64,000 bases of DNA. It comes from Prosthecodimorpha hirschii (GTDB lineage: Bacteria; Pseudomonadota; Alphaproteobacteria; Rhizobiales; Ancalomicrobiaceae). Each line of letters starts with the position of its first letter. The stretch's first letter is position 1. The stretch is from contig NZ_LJYW01000001.1 in the NCBI RefSeq assembly GCF_001305515.1, forward strand, positions 4,696,049 to 4,760,048, read 5' to 3'. The notes below the pieces were generated by a model, which saw only the letters and a program-made list of their open reading frames with translations, did no database searches and was not told the origin of the DNA. Position numbers and translations under genes: made by a program. Shown here in pieces: positions 26,739 through 36,619 of the stretch.

Positions 26739-28325
26739 ATGGCGTCGCTCGCCCACGGCCTCGATATCGGCATGTTCGTGACGGCCTGCCTGCTGGTCAT
26801 GGCCGGCTATCCGGTCGCCTTCACGCTCGCCGGCACGGCGATCCTATTCGCCGGCCTCGGCCTCGCGCTCGGCGTGTTCGATCCGGCCTTTCTCGGCGCC
26901 CTGCCGCAGCGCGTCTTCGGGGTGATGACCTCCGGCGTGCTGCTCGCGGTGCCGCTGTTCGTGTTCATGGGCGTGATGCTGGAGAAGTCGCGCGTCGCCG
27001 AACTGCTGCTCGAAACCATGGGCCGGCTGTTCGGGCCGATCCGCGGCGGGCTCGGCTTCTCGGTGACCATCGTCGGCGCGCTGCTCGCCGCATCGACCGG
27101 CATCGTCGGCGCCACGGTCGTGACCATGGGGCTCCTGTCGCTGCCGACCATGCTGCGCTGGGGCTACGACCCGAAGCTCGCCACCGGCACGATCGCGGCG
27201 GCCGGCACGCTCGGACAGATCATCCCGCCCTCGATCGTGCTGGTCGTGCTCGGCGACGTGCTCGCCAACGCCTATCAGAAGGCCCAGACCGACCAGGGCA
27301 TCTTCGCGCCCGAGTCGGTCTCCGTCGCCGACCTGTTCGCCGGCGCGCTGATCCCGGGACTGATCCTGGCCGGGCTCTATCTGGTCTATCAGGCGCTCGT
27401 CGCCTGGCTGAGGCCGGAGACCTCGCCGCCCGCCCCGGAGGCGCTCGGGCGCGTCACCTTCGGCGAGGTCGCCGGCGCGCTGATGCCGCCGGTGGCGCTG
27501 GTCCTGTGCGTGCTCGGCTCGATCCTGGCCGGCATCGCGACGCCGACCGAGGCGGCCTCGGTCGGGGCGGTCGGCACGCTGCTGCTGGCCGGCCGGCGGC
27601 AGGCGCCGCGTCTCGCGCCGCTGTTCCTGGCCGCCTGGGTCGCGCTCGGCGCGATCGTCCTGCTGACGCTGGCCTTCGACCTGCGCATCGGACGGGCGAG
27701 CCGGAGCGCCGCCGAGGCGGTCGCGCTGGCGGCCGCGCTCACCGCGGTGGCGCTGGTCGCGGCCGGCATCCTGGCGGCGGTCCTGGTCACGCTGCGGGCC
27801 GGCGTGCTGCGCCCGGTCATGCGCGGCACCGGCGAGATCACCGCCATGGTCTTCGCCATCGTGATCGGCGCCACCCTGTTCAGCCTGATCTTCCGCGGGC
27901 TCGGCGGCGAGGAGATGGTCACCGGGGCCTTGGCCGATCTGCCCGGCGGCACGATGGGGGCGGTCTTCGTCGTGATGGCGGCGATGTTCCTGCTCGGCTT
28001 CTTCGTCGACTTCCTGGAGATCTGCTACATCGTCGTGCCGATCGCCGCGCCGGTGCTGCTCAAGATGCCGATGCCGGACGGCTCGCCGATGAGCCCGGTC
28101 TGGCTCGGCGTGATGATGGGGGTCAACCTGCAGACCAGCTTCATGCACCCGCCTTTCGGGGTCGCGCTGTTCTATCTGCGCGGCGTCGCCCCGCCCGAGG
28201 TGAAGACCTCGGACATCTATCGCGGCATCATTCCCTTCGTGATCCTGCAGCTTCTATCGCTGGCCGTCTTCTGGAGCTTCCCGGGCCTTTCGACCTGGCT
28301 GCCGAACCGGATGCTCGGCCGATGA
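26739..28325 (+). CDS. TRAP transporter large permease (DctM)
   Basis: The 528-residue protein has about 14 membrane segments and DctM motifs such as G-Q-I-I-P-P-S-I-V-L and M-G-V-N-L-Q-T-S-F-M-H-P-P-F-G. It is roughly 100 residues longer than standard DctM because of an extra central membrane region (about residues 230-370), the form annotated as the mannitol/chloroaromatic-type TRAP large subunit. The spacing from dctQ indicates one operon. The substrate is unknown. Confidence 0.88.
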   Translation: MASLAHGLDIGMFVTACLLVMAGYPVAFTLAGTAILFAGLGLALGVFDPAFLGALPQRVFGVMTSGVLLAVPLFVFMGVMLEKSRVAELLLETMGRLFGPIRGGLGFSVTIVGALLAASTGIVGATVVTMGLLSLPTMLRWGYDPKLATGTIAAAGTLGQIIPPSIVLVVLGDVLANAYQKAQTDQGIFAPESVSVADLFAGALIPGLILAGLYLVYQALVAWLRPETSPPAPEALGRVTFGEVAGALMPPVALVLCVLGSILAGIATPTEAASVGAVGTLLLAGRRQAPRLAPLFLAAWVALGAIVLLTLAFDLRIGRASRSAAEAVALAAALTAVALVAAGILAAVLVTLRAGVLRPVMRGTGEITAMVFAIVIGATLFSLIFRGLGGEEMVTGALADLPGGTMGAVFVVMAAMFLLGFFVDFLEICYIVVPIAAPVLLKMPMPDGSPMSPVWLGVMMGVNLQTSFMHPPFGVALFYLRGVAPPEVKTSDIYRGIIPFVILQLLSLAVFWSFPGLSTWLPNRMLGR

Positions 28326-28404
28326 CCGGCAGGCGCCCCGCCGTCGCGACGGTTTTTGTTGGCCCCCGAGACGCGATAGGCTATCGCCCGTCAGCGGAGA
28401 CCCC

Positions 28405-29532
28405 ATGAGCGAACTGTTCCTGCATATCGGCATGTCCAAGACCGGATCGACGTCGATCCAGGGCGCCTTTCACGCCGCGCGCGGCGCGCTGATCGGCCAC
28501 GGCTACGACTATCTCGACATGGGCCAGAACCATTCGCGCATCATCAAGATGGTGGTGAAGGGCCGGTCGAAGCGCGTGAAGGGGGCGGCGGCGGACCGGC
28601 TCGGGCTCGCCCGCAATGTCGGCGGTTTCGATGTCGGCCGTGTCGCCGGGCCATTCATGGACCTCATCCGCCAGCCCAAGGCGGCGCGGATGATCATGTC
28701 CGGCGAAGGCCTGTTCCGCGTCGAGGAGCGCGAGGCCGACGGCCTCCACGACGTGCTCTCGCGGCATTTCGAGCGTATCCGCATCGTCGCCTATCTGCGC
28801 GATCCGTTCTCCTGGGCGTCGAGCCGGGCGCAGGAGAACATCAAGCACGGCCATCCGGTCTCCGAACTGGCCGCAACCGTCGGCGACGATCCGGCGTCGA
28901 GCCCGATCGTGCCGAACTATCGCCGTTCGCTGGAGCGCTTCATCGAGCGGTTCGGCCGCGACGCCGTCGATCTGCGCCTGTTCGATCGGCGCCGCATGGT
29001 CGGCGGCGACCTGATCGCCGATTTCGCCGCCGCGATCGGGGCCGGGCCGGAGGTCGTCGCGCTCCTGCCGCGGCCCTGGAACAACCCGCGCACCAGCGCG
29101 GAGGCCGCGCAACTGATCGAGCAGCATTATATCGCGCTGCGCCGCCGCTGGGCCGGTCCGCTCAAGCGCGGCCTGTTCAAGGATTACGACATCACGTCGC
29201 TCGAATATTGGTTCCGCAAGAACCTGCGCGAGCGGCCCGGCCCGGCCTTCACGCTGCCGCGTCCGCTCCTGGAGCGGATCTGGCAGGAATCGCTGCCGGA
29301 TGTCGAATGGCTGCGTGGCGAGATGAACGATCCGAGCGTGTTCGCCGACTGTCGCCCGCCCGACGACGCGCCGGCGGTCTGGTCGTCCGAGGAGAAGGCC
29401 GGAGAAATCGCACGGCTGGAACGCGAGATCGGCCGGCGCCGGCGCAGCGAGGCGGCGCTGATCCTGCGCCACGCCCAGGAGCGCCGCTTCGGCACCGTCC
29501 TGGCCGATCTCGGCGGCATGATGCGGCCGTGA
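28405..29532 (+). CDS. Sulfotransferase-like protein
   Basis: The 375-residue product starts with L-F-L-H-I-G-M-S-K-T-G-S-T-S-I-Q, a good match to the 5'-phosphosulfate loop of PAPS-dependent sulfotransferases, and has R-I-V-A-Y-L-R-D-P-F-S-W-A-S-S around residues 128-140, resembling the 3'-phosphate-binding motif. The C-terminal 60 residues are charged and probably coiled. It may sulfate a surface glycan or lipid. It lies 79 bases after the TRAP genes, and a link between them is unproven. Confidence 0.7.
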   Translation: MSELFLHIGMSKTGSTSIQGAFHAARGALIGHGYDYLDMGQNHSRIIKMVVKGRSKRVKGAAADRLGLARNVGGFDVGRVAGPFMDLIRQPKAARMIMSGEGLFRVEEREADGLHDVLSRHFERIRIVAYLRDPFSWASSRAQENIKHGHPVSELAATVGDDPASSPIVPNYRRSLERFIERFGRDAVDLRLFDRRRMVGGDLIADFAAAIGAGPEVVALLPRPWNNPRTSAEAAQLIEQHYIALRRRWAGPLKRGLFKDYDITSLEYWFRKNLRERPGPAFTLPRPLLERIWQESLPDVEWLRGEMNDPSVFADCRPPDDAPAVWSSEEKAGEIARLEREIGRRRRSEAALILRHAQERRFGTVLADLGGMMRP

Positions 29533-29630
29533 GGCCCGTGCGATCGTGAAGTCCGTGCGGCCGTGACGGCAGGCCGCAGGCCGGATGGGCGCCGCACGGC
29601 TGGTCCGCGCAAGCCCGGACGCGAGAATGC

Positions 29631-29660
29631 TTGAAAGCCGCACCGCAATCCTCATACAAT
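29631..29660 (+). promoter_or_regulatory. Promoter of the sugar-acid dehydratase
   Basis: TTGAAA (29631-29636) and TACAAT (29655-29660) with an 18-bp spacer, 40 bases before the ATG. The leader carries GGGAGG at the usual ribosome-site distance. Confidence 0.6.
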
Positions 29661-29700
29661 TTACCTCTACGAAGCAGCCGAAATCCCAGGGAGGCCTAGC

Positions 29701-31494
29701 ATGTCCGCGTCACCGTCGAAGAAGCTCCGTTCGCAGCTCTGGTTCGACAACCCCGCCAATCCGGACATGACTTCGCTCTATCTGGAGCGCTACCTGAATT
29801 TCGGCCTGACCCGCGAGGAGCTGCAGGGCGGCAAGCCGATCATCGGCATCGCGCAGACCGGGTCGGATCTCTCGCCGTGCAATCGCGGCCATCTCGATCT
29901 CGCCCACCGCGTCCGCGACGGCATCCGCGCCATGGGCGGCGTGCCGCTGGAATTCCCGGTCCATCCGATCCAGGAGACCGGCAAGCGCCCGACCGCCTCG
30001 CTCGACCGCAACCTCGCCTATCTCGGCCTGGTCGAGGTGCTCTACGGCTATCCGCTCGACGGCGTCGTGCTGACCACCGGCTGCGACAAGACCACGCCGG
30101 CCTGCCTGATGGCGGCGGCGACGGTCAACATCCCGGCCATCGTCCTGTCCGGCGGGCCGATGCTGAACGGCTACTGGAAGGGCCAGCTCGCCGGCTCCGG
30201 CACGGTGGTCTGGAACGCACGCGAGCAGTTCGCCCGCGGCGAGATCAGCTATGACGAGATGATGGACATGGTCGCCTCCTCGGCGCCGTCCGTCGGCCAT
30301 TGCAACACGATGGGCACGGCCTCGACCATGAACGCGCTCGCCGAGGCGCTCGGCATGTCGCTGCCCTTCTGCGCGGCGATCCCGGCGCCCTATCGCGAGC
30401 GCGGCCAGATCGCCTACGAGACCGGCCGGCGCATCGTCGACATGGTCCACGAGGATCTGAAGCCCTCCGACATCATGACCCGCGAGGCGTTCGAAAACGT
30501 CATCGTCGCCTGTTCGGCGATCGGCGGCTCGACCAACGCCCCGATCCACATCAACGCCATCGCGCGCCATATCGGCGTCGAGCTCTCCATCGACGACTGG
30601 GAGAGGATCGGCCACAAGGTGCCGCTGCTGGTCAACATGCAGCCGGCCGGCCACTATCTCGGCGAGGAATATCACCGCGCCGGCGGCCTGCCGGCGGTGG
30701 TCGCCGAACTGATGAAGCACGGCCTGATCCACGAGGGCGCGAAGACCGTCAACGGCAAGTCGATCGGCGAGAACTGCCGCGCGGTGACGATCGGCGATCA
30801 GGACGTGATCCGCAGCTTCGAAGCCCCGCTCAAGGCCGAGGCCGGCTTCATCGTGCTCAAGGGCAATCTGTTCGACAGCGCGATCATGAAGACCAGCGTG
30901 ATCTCGCCGGAGTTCCGCGACCGCTACCTGTCCGATCCGAACGACCCGGAAGCCTTCGTCGGCCGCGCCGTGGTGTTCGACGGGCCGGAGGACTATCACC
31001 ACCGGATCGACGACCCGGCGCTCGCCATCGACGAGAACACCATCCTGTTCATGCGCGGCACCGGCCCGATCGGCTATCCGGGCGCGGCCGAGGTGGTCAA
31101 CATGCGCGCCCCGGACTATCTCCTGAAGCGCGGCATCAAGGCGCTGCCCTGCATCGGCGACGGCCGCCAGTCGGGCACCTCGGGCTCGCCCTCGATCCTC
31201 AATGCCAGCCCCGAGGCGGCGGCCGGCGGCGGCCTCGCGGTGCTGAAGACCGGCGACAAGGTGCGCATCGATTTGCGCAAGCGCACCGCCGACATCCTGA
31301 TCTCCGATGCCGAGATGGCCGAGCGCCGCGCCGACCTGCAGGGCCATGGCGGCTACGCCTTCCCGGCCAGCCAGACCCCCTGGCAGGAGATCCAGCGCTC
31401 GATGGTCGACCAGCTCTCCGACGGCATGGTGCTGAAGCCGGCGGTCAAGTATCAGCGCATCGCCGAAAAGGGCGTCCCGCGCGACAACCACTGA
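29701..31494 (+). CDS. Sugar-acid dehydratase of the IlvD/EDD family (L-arabonate/D-xylonate type)
   Basis: The 597-residue protein matches the pentonate dehydratase branch, shown by the N-terminal [15 protein letters not shown]. Cysteines C60, C128 (G-C-D-K-T-T-P-A) and C201 (G-H-C-N-T-M-G-T) are in register with the three [2Fe-2S] ligands known in Rhizobium L-arabinonate dehydratase. It removes water from an aldonic acid to give a 2-keto-3-deoxy acid. It has its own promoter and terminator. A role in branched-chain amino acid synthesis is less likely. Confidence 0.85.
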   Translation: MSASPSKKLRSQLWFDNPANPDMTSLYLERYLNFGLTREELQGGKPIIGIAQTGSDLSPCNRGHLDLAHRVRDGIRAMGGVPLEFPVHPIQETGKRPTASLDRNLAYLGLVEVLYGYPLDGVVLTTGCDKTTPACLMAAATVNIPAIVLSGGPMLNGYWKGQLAGSGTVVWNAREQFARGEISYDEMMDMVASSAPSVGHCNTMGTASTMNALAEALGMSLPFCAAIPAPYRERGQIAYETGRRIVDMVHEDLKPSDIMTREAFENVIVACSAIGGSTNAPIHINAIARHIGVELSIDDWERIGHKVPLLVNMQPAGHYLGEEYHRAGGLPAVVAELMKHGLIHEGAKTVNGKSIGENCRAVTIGDQDVIRSFEAPLKAEAGFIVLKGNLFDSAIMKTSVISPEFRDRYLSDPNDPEAFVGRAVVFDGPEDYHHRIDDPALAIDENTILFMRGTGPIGYPGAAEVVNMRAPDYLLKRGIKALPCIGDGRQSGTSGSPSILNASPEAAAGGGLAVLKTGDKVRIDLRKRTADILISDAEMAERRADLQGHGGYAFPASQTPWQEIQRSMVDQLSDGMVLKPAVKYQRIAEKGVPRDNH

Positions 31495-31506
31495 GCCGCA
31501 TCACGA

Positions 31507-31539
31507 AAACGGGCGGCGCCGGAGCGGCGTCGCCCGTTT
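31507..31539 (+). terminator. Intrinsic terminator after the dehydratase
   Basis: AAACGGGCGGCGCCG pairs with CGGCGTCGCCCGTTT (15 positions, one mismatch) around a GAG loop, ending in TTT. It lies 12 bases after the stop codon and could also serve the convergent MaoC pair. Confidence 0.85.
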
Positions 31540-31615
31540 CAATCAAGCCGCTTCCGGCAGTGTCGGGGCCGGTCGGCCCGGGTCCGACCGCCTCTCGGAT
31601 GCAGGGACCGGCCCG

Positions 31616-32098
31616 TCAGGCGGCGCCGGCCAGGCGGACCGGGGCGAAGACGTTGGCGGTGAACTCGAACACCTTGTCGCCGTTCTGGTTGAAGCCTTCG
31701 TTGAGCTCCTGGAACAGGCCCCAGCCGGCGCGCGTCGCGGACAGGCGCTTGGAGAGGGTGGTCGACCGGTAGGTCACCGTGTCGCCGGCGAGCACCGGGC
31801 GCGGCCAGCGCATATTGTCGAAGCCGGGCGAGGGGCCGAGCGCCGGCGGGGTTTCGCCGCGCGCGATATAGGCGGCCTTGTTGCGCTCGATCCGCTCGAC
31901 ATTGAGCTTCATGAACACCGACGCCGTCTGCCAGCCGGAGGCGGCGAGGCGTCCGAACAGCGAGTTGCGCGCCGCCTCGTCGGAGAGATGGAACGGCTGC
32001 GGATCGAACTGGCTCGCAAAGCCGACGATGTCGTCGGCCGTGAAGGTGTAGCTGCCGAGTTCGCTGACCCGGCCGGGCTCGATATCCTCGTACCACAT
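31616..32098 (-). CDS. MaoC-like dehydratase/hydratase, second of pair
   Basis: The 160-residue hot-dog-fold protein has the MaoC hydratase signature D-P-Q-P-F-H (residues 32-37) and A-A-S-G-W-Q-T-A. Its ATG overlaps the TGA of the preceding MaoC gene (TGATG), so translation is coupled. The two similar proteins may form a heterodimer acting on an enoyl-CoA. The overlap and position near ychF recall a conserved Hyphomicrobiales gene order. Confidence 0.85.
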   Translation of the reverse strand: MWYEDIEPGRVSELGSYTFTADDIVGFASQFDPQPFHLSDEAARNSLFGRLAASGWQTASVFMKLNVERIERNKAAYIARGETPPALGPSPGFDNMRWPRPVLAGDTVTYRSTTLSKRLSATRAGWGLFQELNEGFNQNGDKVFEFTANVFAPVRLAGAA

Positions 32099-32559
32099 CA
32101 GGCGGCAGCCTCCCGGGTTGCGAACATGATCGGGTTTTCCATGGTCATCACCGCCTCGCCGGACTGGTTGGTGACGGTGAAGCGGAAGCGGACGATGCCG
32201 AGCTCCGGGCGGCTCTTCGAGGCGCGGGTCTCCATCACTTCGGCCACCGCGGTCAGCCGGTCGCCGGGGAAGACCGGCCGGAGCCAGCGCACCTTGTCGA
32301 TGCCGGGCGAGCCGAGCGAATGGGCCTTGAGCAGCAGGTTGTCGCACAGGAGCCGCATGAACATTGCGATGGTGTGCCAGCCGGAGGCCGACATGGCGCC
32401 GAGCATGCCGTCCCGCGCGGCGCCGTCGTCGAGATGCATCGGCTGGGCATCGTAGACCGCCGCGAAGGCGATGACCTCGTCGCGCGTCACGTCCTTGCTG
32501 CCGAGTTCGATGCGCCCGCCGACCTCGAAATCGTCGAAGCTGATCTTCTTGTTCGTCAT
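32098..32559 (-). CDS. MaoC-like dehydratase/hydratase, first of pair
   Basis: The 153-residue hot-dog-fold protein carries D-A-Q-P-M-H-L-D (residues about 37-44), the (R)-hydratase motif with the catalytic Asp and His, and S-A-S-G-W-H-T. It opens a two-gene unit with the overlapping paralogue downstream. The upstream region 32560-32968 holds a long palindrome and presumably the promoter. Confidence 0.85.
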   Translation of the reverse strand: MTNKKISFDDFEVGGRIELGSKDVTRDEVIAFAAVYDAQPMHLDDGAARDGMLGAMSASGWHTIAMFMRLLCDNLLLKAHSLGSPGIDKVRWLRPVFPGDRLTAVAEVMETRASKSRPELGIVRFRFTVTNQSGEAVMTMENPIMFATREAAA

Positions 32560-32651
32560 GATCCCCCTTCGTTTCCTCTGTGGGCGAAAGCCTGTCCCGC
32601 CCGGATCGAAGCGATCCGGACGAAAAGGACCGGCTCAAGGTATTGAACCTG

Positions 32652-32699
32652 GAGCATTTCCTTGGCGATCGGATGATTCCATCCGATCGGGAAATGCTC
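32652..32699. repeat. Long intergenic palindrome of the GAGCATTTCC type
   Basis: GAGCATTTCC (32652-32661) and GGAAATGCTC (32690-32699) are perfect partners; inside them CGATCGGAT and ATCCGATCG form a second stem with a 6-base loop. Similar palindromes are scattered through Hyphomicrobiales genomes, as I recall (RIME-like elements). No further gene is seen in 32560-32968. Confidence 0.75.
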
Positions 32700-32968
32700 T
32701 AGGGTCCAGGCCCTCGCCTTCCGTGTCGCGAGATGGTAGCGGTCGGCGGCGGGAATCTGTACCACTCAGCCGTCACGGCGGTGGTGCAAATTCGCATTGC
32801 TCGATGGTCGGGGTGAAACGCTCCGGACGCGCGGACCTTGGGCGGACGAAAGTCCGGGCGGGAAGGTCCCGAAATTGAAGGGCTTCGGGTTGGCAGGGCG
32901 GTTGCGCCGGGCCATATCCGGTGTCGGCGATCCGGCGCCTGGCTGCATTCCGAATGAAGAGGGTCTCG

Positions 32969-33259
32969 ATGCTTAACAAATTCCTCTCGCTCGACGAGTT
33001 CGTCACGCCGAGCCTGATCAAGCCGCTCTATCTCCTGGGCCTGGCCCTGATCGGGCTCAGCGCCGTTCTCGGCGTGCTGGGATCGCTCGCGCTTCTGATC
33101 AGCGCGCCCGGTGCAGCCCTGTTCGGGCTCCTGTCCACCGTGATCTGGTCGACCATGGCGGCGATCGGCCTGCGCATCTTCGTCGAGCTCTATCAGGCGG
33201 TGTTCCGCCTGCACGACCGCTTCGTCGGCGGCCATCCGAAGGACGGCATCCCGGAGTGA
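32969..33259 (+). CDS. Small membrane protein, DUF4282-like
   Basis: The 96-residue protein has two hydrophobic segments and the DUF4282 features F-L-S-L-D-E-F near the start and R-I-F-V-E-L-Y-Q-A-V-F-R-L-H-D after the second segment. ATG 32969 follows GAGGG; upstream in-frame ATGs lack such a site. Function is unknown. It is a single gene, convergent with ychF. Confidence 0.75.
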   Translation: MLNKFLSLDEFVTPSLIKPLYLLGLALIGLSAVLGVLGSLALLISAPGAALFGLLSTVIWSTMAAIGLRIFVELYQAVFRLHDRFVGGHPKDGIPE

Positions 33260-33276
33260 TCCGGCAGGCCCGGGCA

Positions 33277-33298
33277 GCGGCCGGCAGGAGCCGGCCGC
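33277..33298. terminator. Bidirectional stem-loop between DUF4282 gene and ychF
   Basis: GCGGCCGGC (33277-33285) and GCCGGCCGC (33290-33298) pair perfectly around AGGA. There is no U tract on either side; the position between two convergent stops supports a terminator role. Confidence 0.6.
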
Positions 33299-33304
33299 GT
33301 CGCC

Positions 33305-34399
<1,095 letters not shown>

Positions 34400-34553
34400 G
34401 GGGAGGGGTCTTTCCGGTCCGGTTCGGGAAGGATTTGGCCGGTGTTAGACGGAATGGCGCGCGCCCCGTCAAGTCCCGTGCCGACGGGCTGGGCGCGCGG
34501 CCGGGCCGGGAGGCGGCAGCCGCCGCGTCCAGGCCCGCCGCCGCCGGTCCCGA

Positions 34554-34865
34554 TCAGTGCTTGCGGAGGAACTCGGCGCGCAGCACGAGGCCGCGGATGG
34601 TCTCGTGCCGGCAGTCGACCTCCTGGGCGTCCCCGGTCAGCCGGATCGACTTGATCACGGTGCCGCGCCGCAGCGTCTGCGTGGTGCCCTTGACCTTCAG
34701 GTCCTTGATCAGCACCACGCTGTCGCCGTCGGCGAGCCGGTTGCCGACGGAATCGCGCACCTCGACCTCATCCGCGCTGGCGCCGGCGGCCGCCTTGGCC
34801 TTGGCTTCGGCGGGCGAAATCCATTCACCGGTGGCTTCGTCATAGACATAGTCGTCGTCGGACAT
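34554..34865 (-). CDS. PhnA/YjdM C-terminal-domain protein
   Basis: The 103-residue protein has the PhnA domain D-S-V-G-N-R-L-A-D-G-D-S-V-V-L-I-K-D-L-K-V-K-G-(...)-R-G-T-V-I-K. The N-terminal zinc ribbon of full-length YjdM is absent; instead there is a short acidic D-D-D-Y-V-Y-D-E segment. Despite its name the family is not shown to cleave phosphonates. It is inserted between pth and ychF. The 256 bases 34866-35121 to pth hold degenerate short GC repeats only. Confidence 0.8.
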   Translation of the reverse strand: MSDDDYVYDEATGEWISPAEAKAKAAAGASADEVEVRDSVGNRLADGDSVVLIKDLKVKGTTQTLRRGTVIKSIRLTGDAQEVDCRHETIRGLVLRAEFLRKH

Positions 34866-35121
34866 GGTCTCGGTCCTTCCAGGTTGCGTGGCCTGCCGGT
34901 GGGGGCAGGGGAAACGAATGGGCTGCCGCGCACCGGGCGGCGCGATCGCTTCGGGTGCGGCGCGATCCGCGTCGGGTACGGCGCACGGCCGGAACCGGTC
35001 AGGCTCGCGAACCGGTCCGGCTTTCGACGGCGGCGTCCGCCGAGCGGCGGGGCGATGACGGCTGGCACCCCTTTCGGCGCTGTCAGCGCTCCTTCGGCGC
35101 CGTAGCGCTTCCTTTACGCCG

Positions 35122-35817
35122 TCAACGCTTCTTCTGCGCCAGCAGGCGGCGCAGCGTCTCCGCCATCGCGTTCTTGGAGGCCTCGCTCGGGCCGGCGGGC
35201 TTGGGCGCCTCGGCGGGCGGTGGCGCCTTGGGCTCCTTCGCCTTCTTCTCGGGCTGGAGCGCCAGCGCGATATCGCTCTGGTAGGCGGCATCCTCGCCGG
35301 CGACGAGCCGGGGCAGATGGTCGGCGAGCGCGTCGAGAAGCTGCTGCAGCCAATCGGAATCGGCCTTGGCGAAGTCGCCGAGCACCCAGTTGGTGACCAG
35401 TTCCTTGGCGCCGGGATGGCCGATGCCGAGGCGGACGCGGCGGAAATCCGGGCCGAGATGGGCCTGGATCGAGCGCAGGCCGTTATGGCCGGCATGGCCG
35501 CCGCCGGTCTTCACGCGCATCTTGGCGGGCGGCAGGTCGAGTTCGTCGTGGAAGACCACGATGTCCTTCGGCTCGATCTTCCAGAACTGCGCGGCGGCGG
35601 CGACCGAGCGGCCGCTCTCGTTCATGTAGGTCAGCGGCTTCAGCACCGCGACCTTCTCGCCCGCGACGGTGCCATCGGCGATCTCGCCGGAGAACTTCTG
35701 CCGCCAGGGCGAAAAGGAATGGCGGCGGACGATCGCGTCCGCCGCCATGAAGCCGATATTGTGCCGGTTGCCGGCATAGTCGCGGCCGGGATTGCCGAGG
35801 CCCACCAGGAGCAGCAT
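35122..35817 (-). CDS. pth: Peptidyl-tRNA hydrolase
   Basis: The 231-residue protein contains the Pth catalytic elements: N-R-H-N-I-G with the catalytic His near residue 19, Y-M-N-E-S-G, and F-H-D-E-L-D-L-P with the catalytic Asp. It frees tRNA from peptidyl-tRNA. The last roughly 45 residues are a Pro/Lys/Ala-rich tail beyond the usual 190-residue length, common in alphaproteobacteria. It starts 25 bases after rplY and forms an operon with it. Confidence 0.96.
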   Translation of the reverse strand: MLLLVGLGNPGRDYAGNRHNIGFMAADAIVRRHSFSPWRQKFSGEIADGTVAGEKVAVLKPLTYMNESGRSVAAAAQFWKIEPKDIVVFHDELDLPPAKMRVKTGGGHAGHNGLRSIQAHLGPDFRRVRLGIGHPGAKELVTNWVLGDFAKADSDWLQQLLDALADHLPRLVAGEDAAYQSDIALALQPEKKAKEPKAPPPAEAPKPAGPSEASKNAMAETLRRLLAQKKR

Positions 35818-35841
35818 GACAATCGCTCCGGCCGCTCTGCG

Positions 35842-36441
35842 TCAGGCCGAGGCGGTGGCGGGCTCGTCGAAGCCGGCCGGCGCCGCGATCGTGACGACGG
35901 TGAAGTCGCGGTCCTGGATGACCGGCTTCACGCCTTCCGGCAGCTGGACGCCGGAGATGTGCAGCGAATCGTTGATCTCGAGCGCCGACACGTCGGCAAC
36001 GACATGCTCGGGGATCTGGTCCGCCTGGCACTCGAACTCGATCTCGTGGCGCACGACGTTGATCGCGCCGCCGCGCTTGATGCCGGGCGACTTGTCCTGG
36101 CCGACGATGTGGACCGGCACCCAGACGGTGACCTTCGAGCCGGCGCCGATGCGCAGGAAGTCGATATGGGTCAGCGAGTCCTTGACCGGATCGAGGTGAT
36201 AATCCTTGGGGATCACCAGGATCTTCTCGCCACCGACCGCGATGGTCGCGACCGTGGTCATGAAGCCGCCGGCGCGCAGGCGCTTGTCCGCCTCGCGATA
36301 GTCGATCGCGATGGCGATCGGGGGCTTCTTGTCGCCGTAGATCACGGCCGGAATGTTGCCAGTACGACGCAGCAAACGCGCGGCCCCCTTGCCGACGCGG
36401 TCACGCACGGACGCCTGGAGCTCGTAGGATTGACGGCTCAT
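35842..36441 (-). CDS. rplY: 50S ribosomal protein L25 (Ctc form)
   Basis: The 199-residue protein is the long TL5/Ctc form of L25: an N-terminal 5S-rRNA-binding domain and a C-terminal beta domain (G-V-K-P-V-I-Q-D-R-D-F-T-V-V). The ribosome site AAGGAAC precedes the ATG at 36441. The leader contains a strong intrinsic terminator only 20 bases upstream, described separately, so expression is probably set by readthrough. Pth follows in the same operon. Confidence 0.95.
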   Translation of the reverse strand: MSRQSYELQASVRDRVGKGAARLLRRTGNIPAVIYGDKKPPIAIAIDYREADKRLRAGGFMTTVATIAVGGEKILVIPKDYHLDPVKDSLTHIDFLRIGAGSKVTVWVPVHIVGQDKSPGIKRGGAINVVRHEIEFECQADQIPEHVVADVSALEINDSLHISGVQLPEGVKPVIQDRDFTVVTIAAPAGFDEPATASA

Positions 36442-36460
36442 GGGTCTGTTCCTTCAATGC

Positions 36461-36484
36461 AAAAAGGGCCGGTCAGACCGGCCC
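36461..36484 (-). terminator. Intrinsic terminator inside the rplY leader (attenuator candidate)
   Basis: On the minus strand GGGCCGGTC and GACCGGCCC (36484-36466) pair perfectly and are followed at once by TTTTT (36465-36461). The ribosome site and ATG of rplY follow within 20 bases, leaving no room for a promoter between. The terminator must therefore be read through to express rplY. Confidence 0.8.
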
Positions 36485-36489
36485 AGCCT

Positions 36490-36530
36490 CGTCCTCGCGT
36501 TGCCTCCAGGGGTGTCGGCGCGAAAGGACG
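36490..36530 (-). promoter_or_regulatory. Structured rplY leader upstream of the terminator
   Basis: In the leader, CGTCCTTTCGCG (36530-36519) can pair with CGCGAGGACG (36499-36490) with a TT bulge, enclosing about 19 bases. This stem would sit at the 5' end of the transcript, just before the terminator hairpin. It is a candidate L25 or stress-signal binding structure; the pairing is read by eye only. Confidence 0.45.
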
Positions 36531-36535
36531 CGGCC

Positions 36536-36564
36536 GATATACGGGAAGACGGGCCCGGACGCAA
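36536..36564 (-). promoter_or_regulatory. rplY promoter
   Basis: TTGCGT (36564-36559), 17-bp spacer, TATATC (36541-36536). The predicted transcript start near 36529 gives a leader of about 90 bases that contains the stem and the terminator. Confidence 0.55.
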
Positions 36565-36619
36565 TCCCGGGCGCAATCCCGGACGCTTCGGGCGACAGGG
36601 CTCGGCGGTGGCCGGGATG

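Noticed and set aside
29710-31491. Minus-strand 593-codon frame opposite the sugar-acid dehydratase
   Set aside because: Antisense shadow; the plus-strand gene has promoter, ribosome site, cluster cysteines and terminator.
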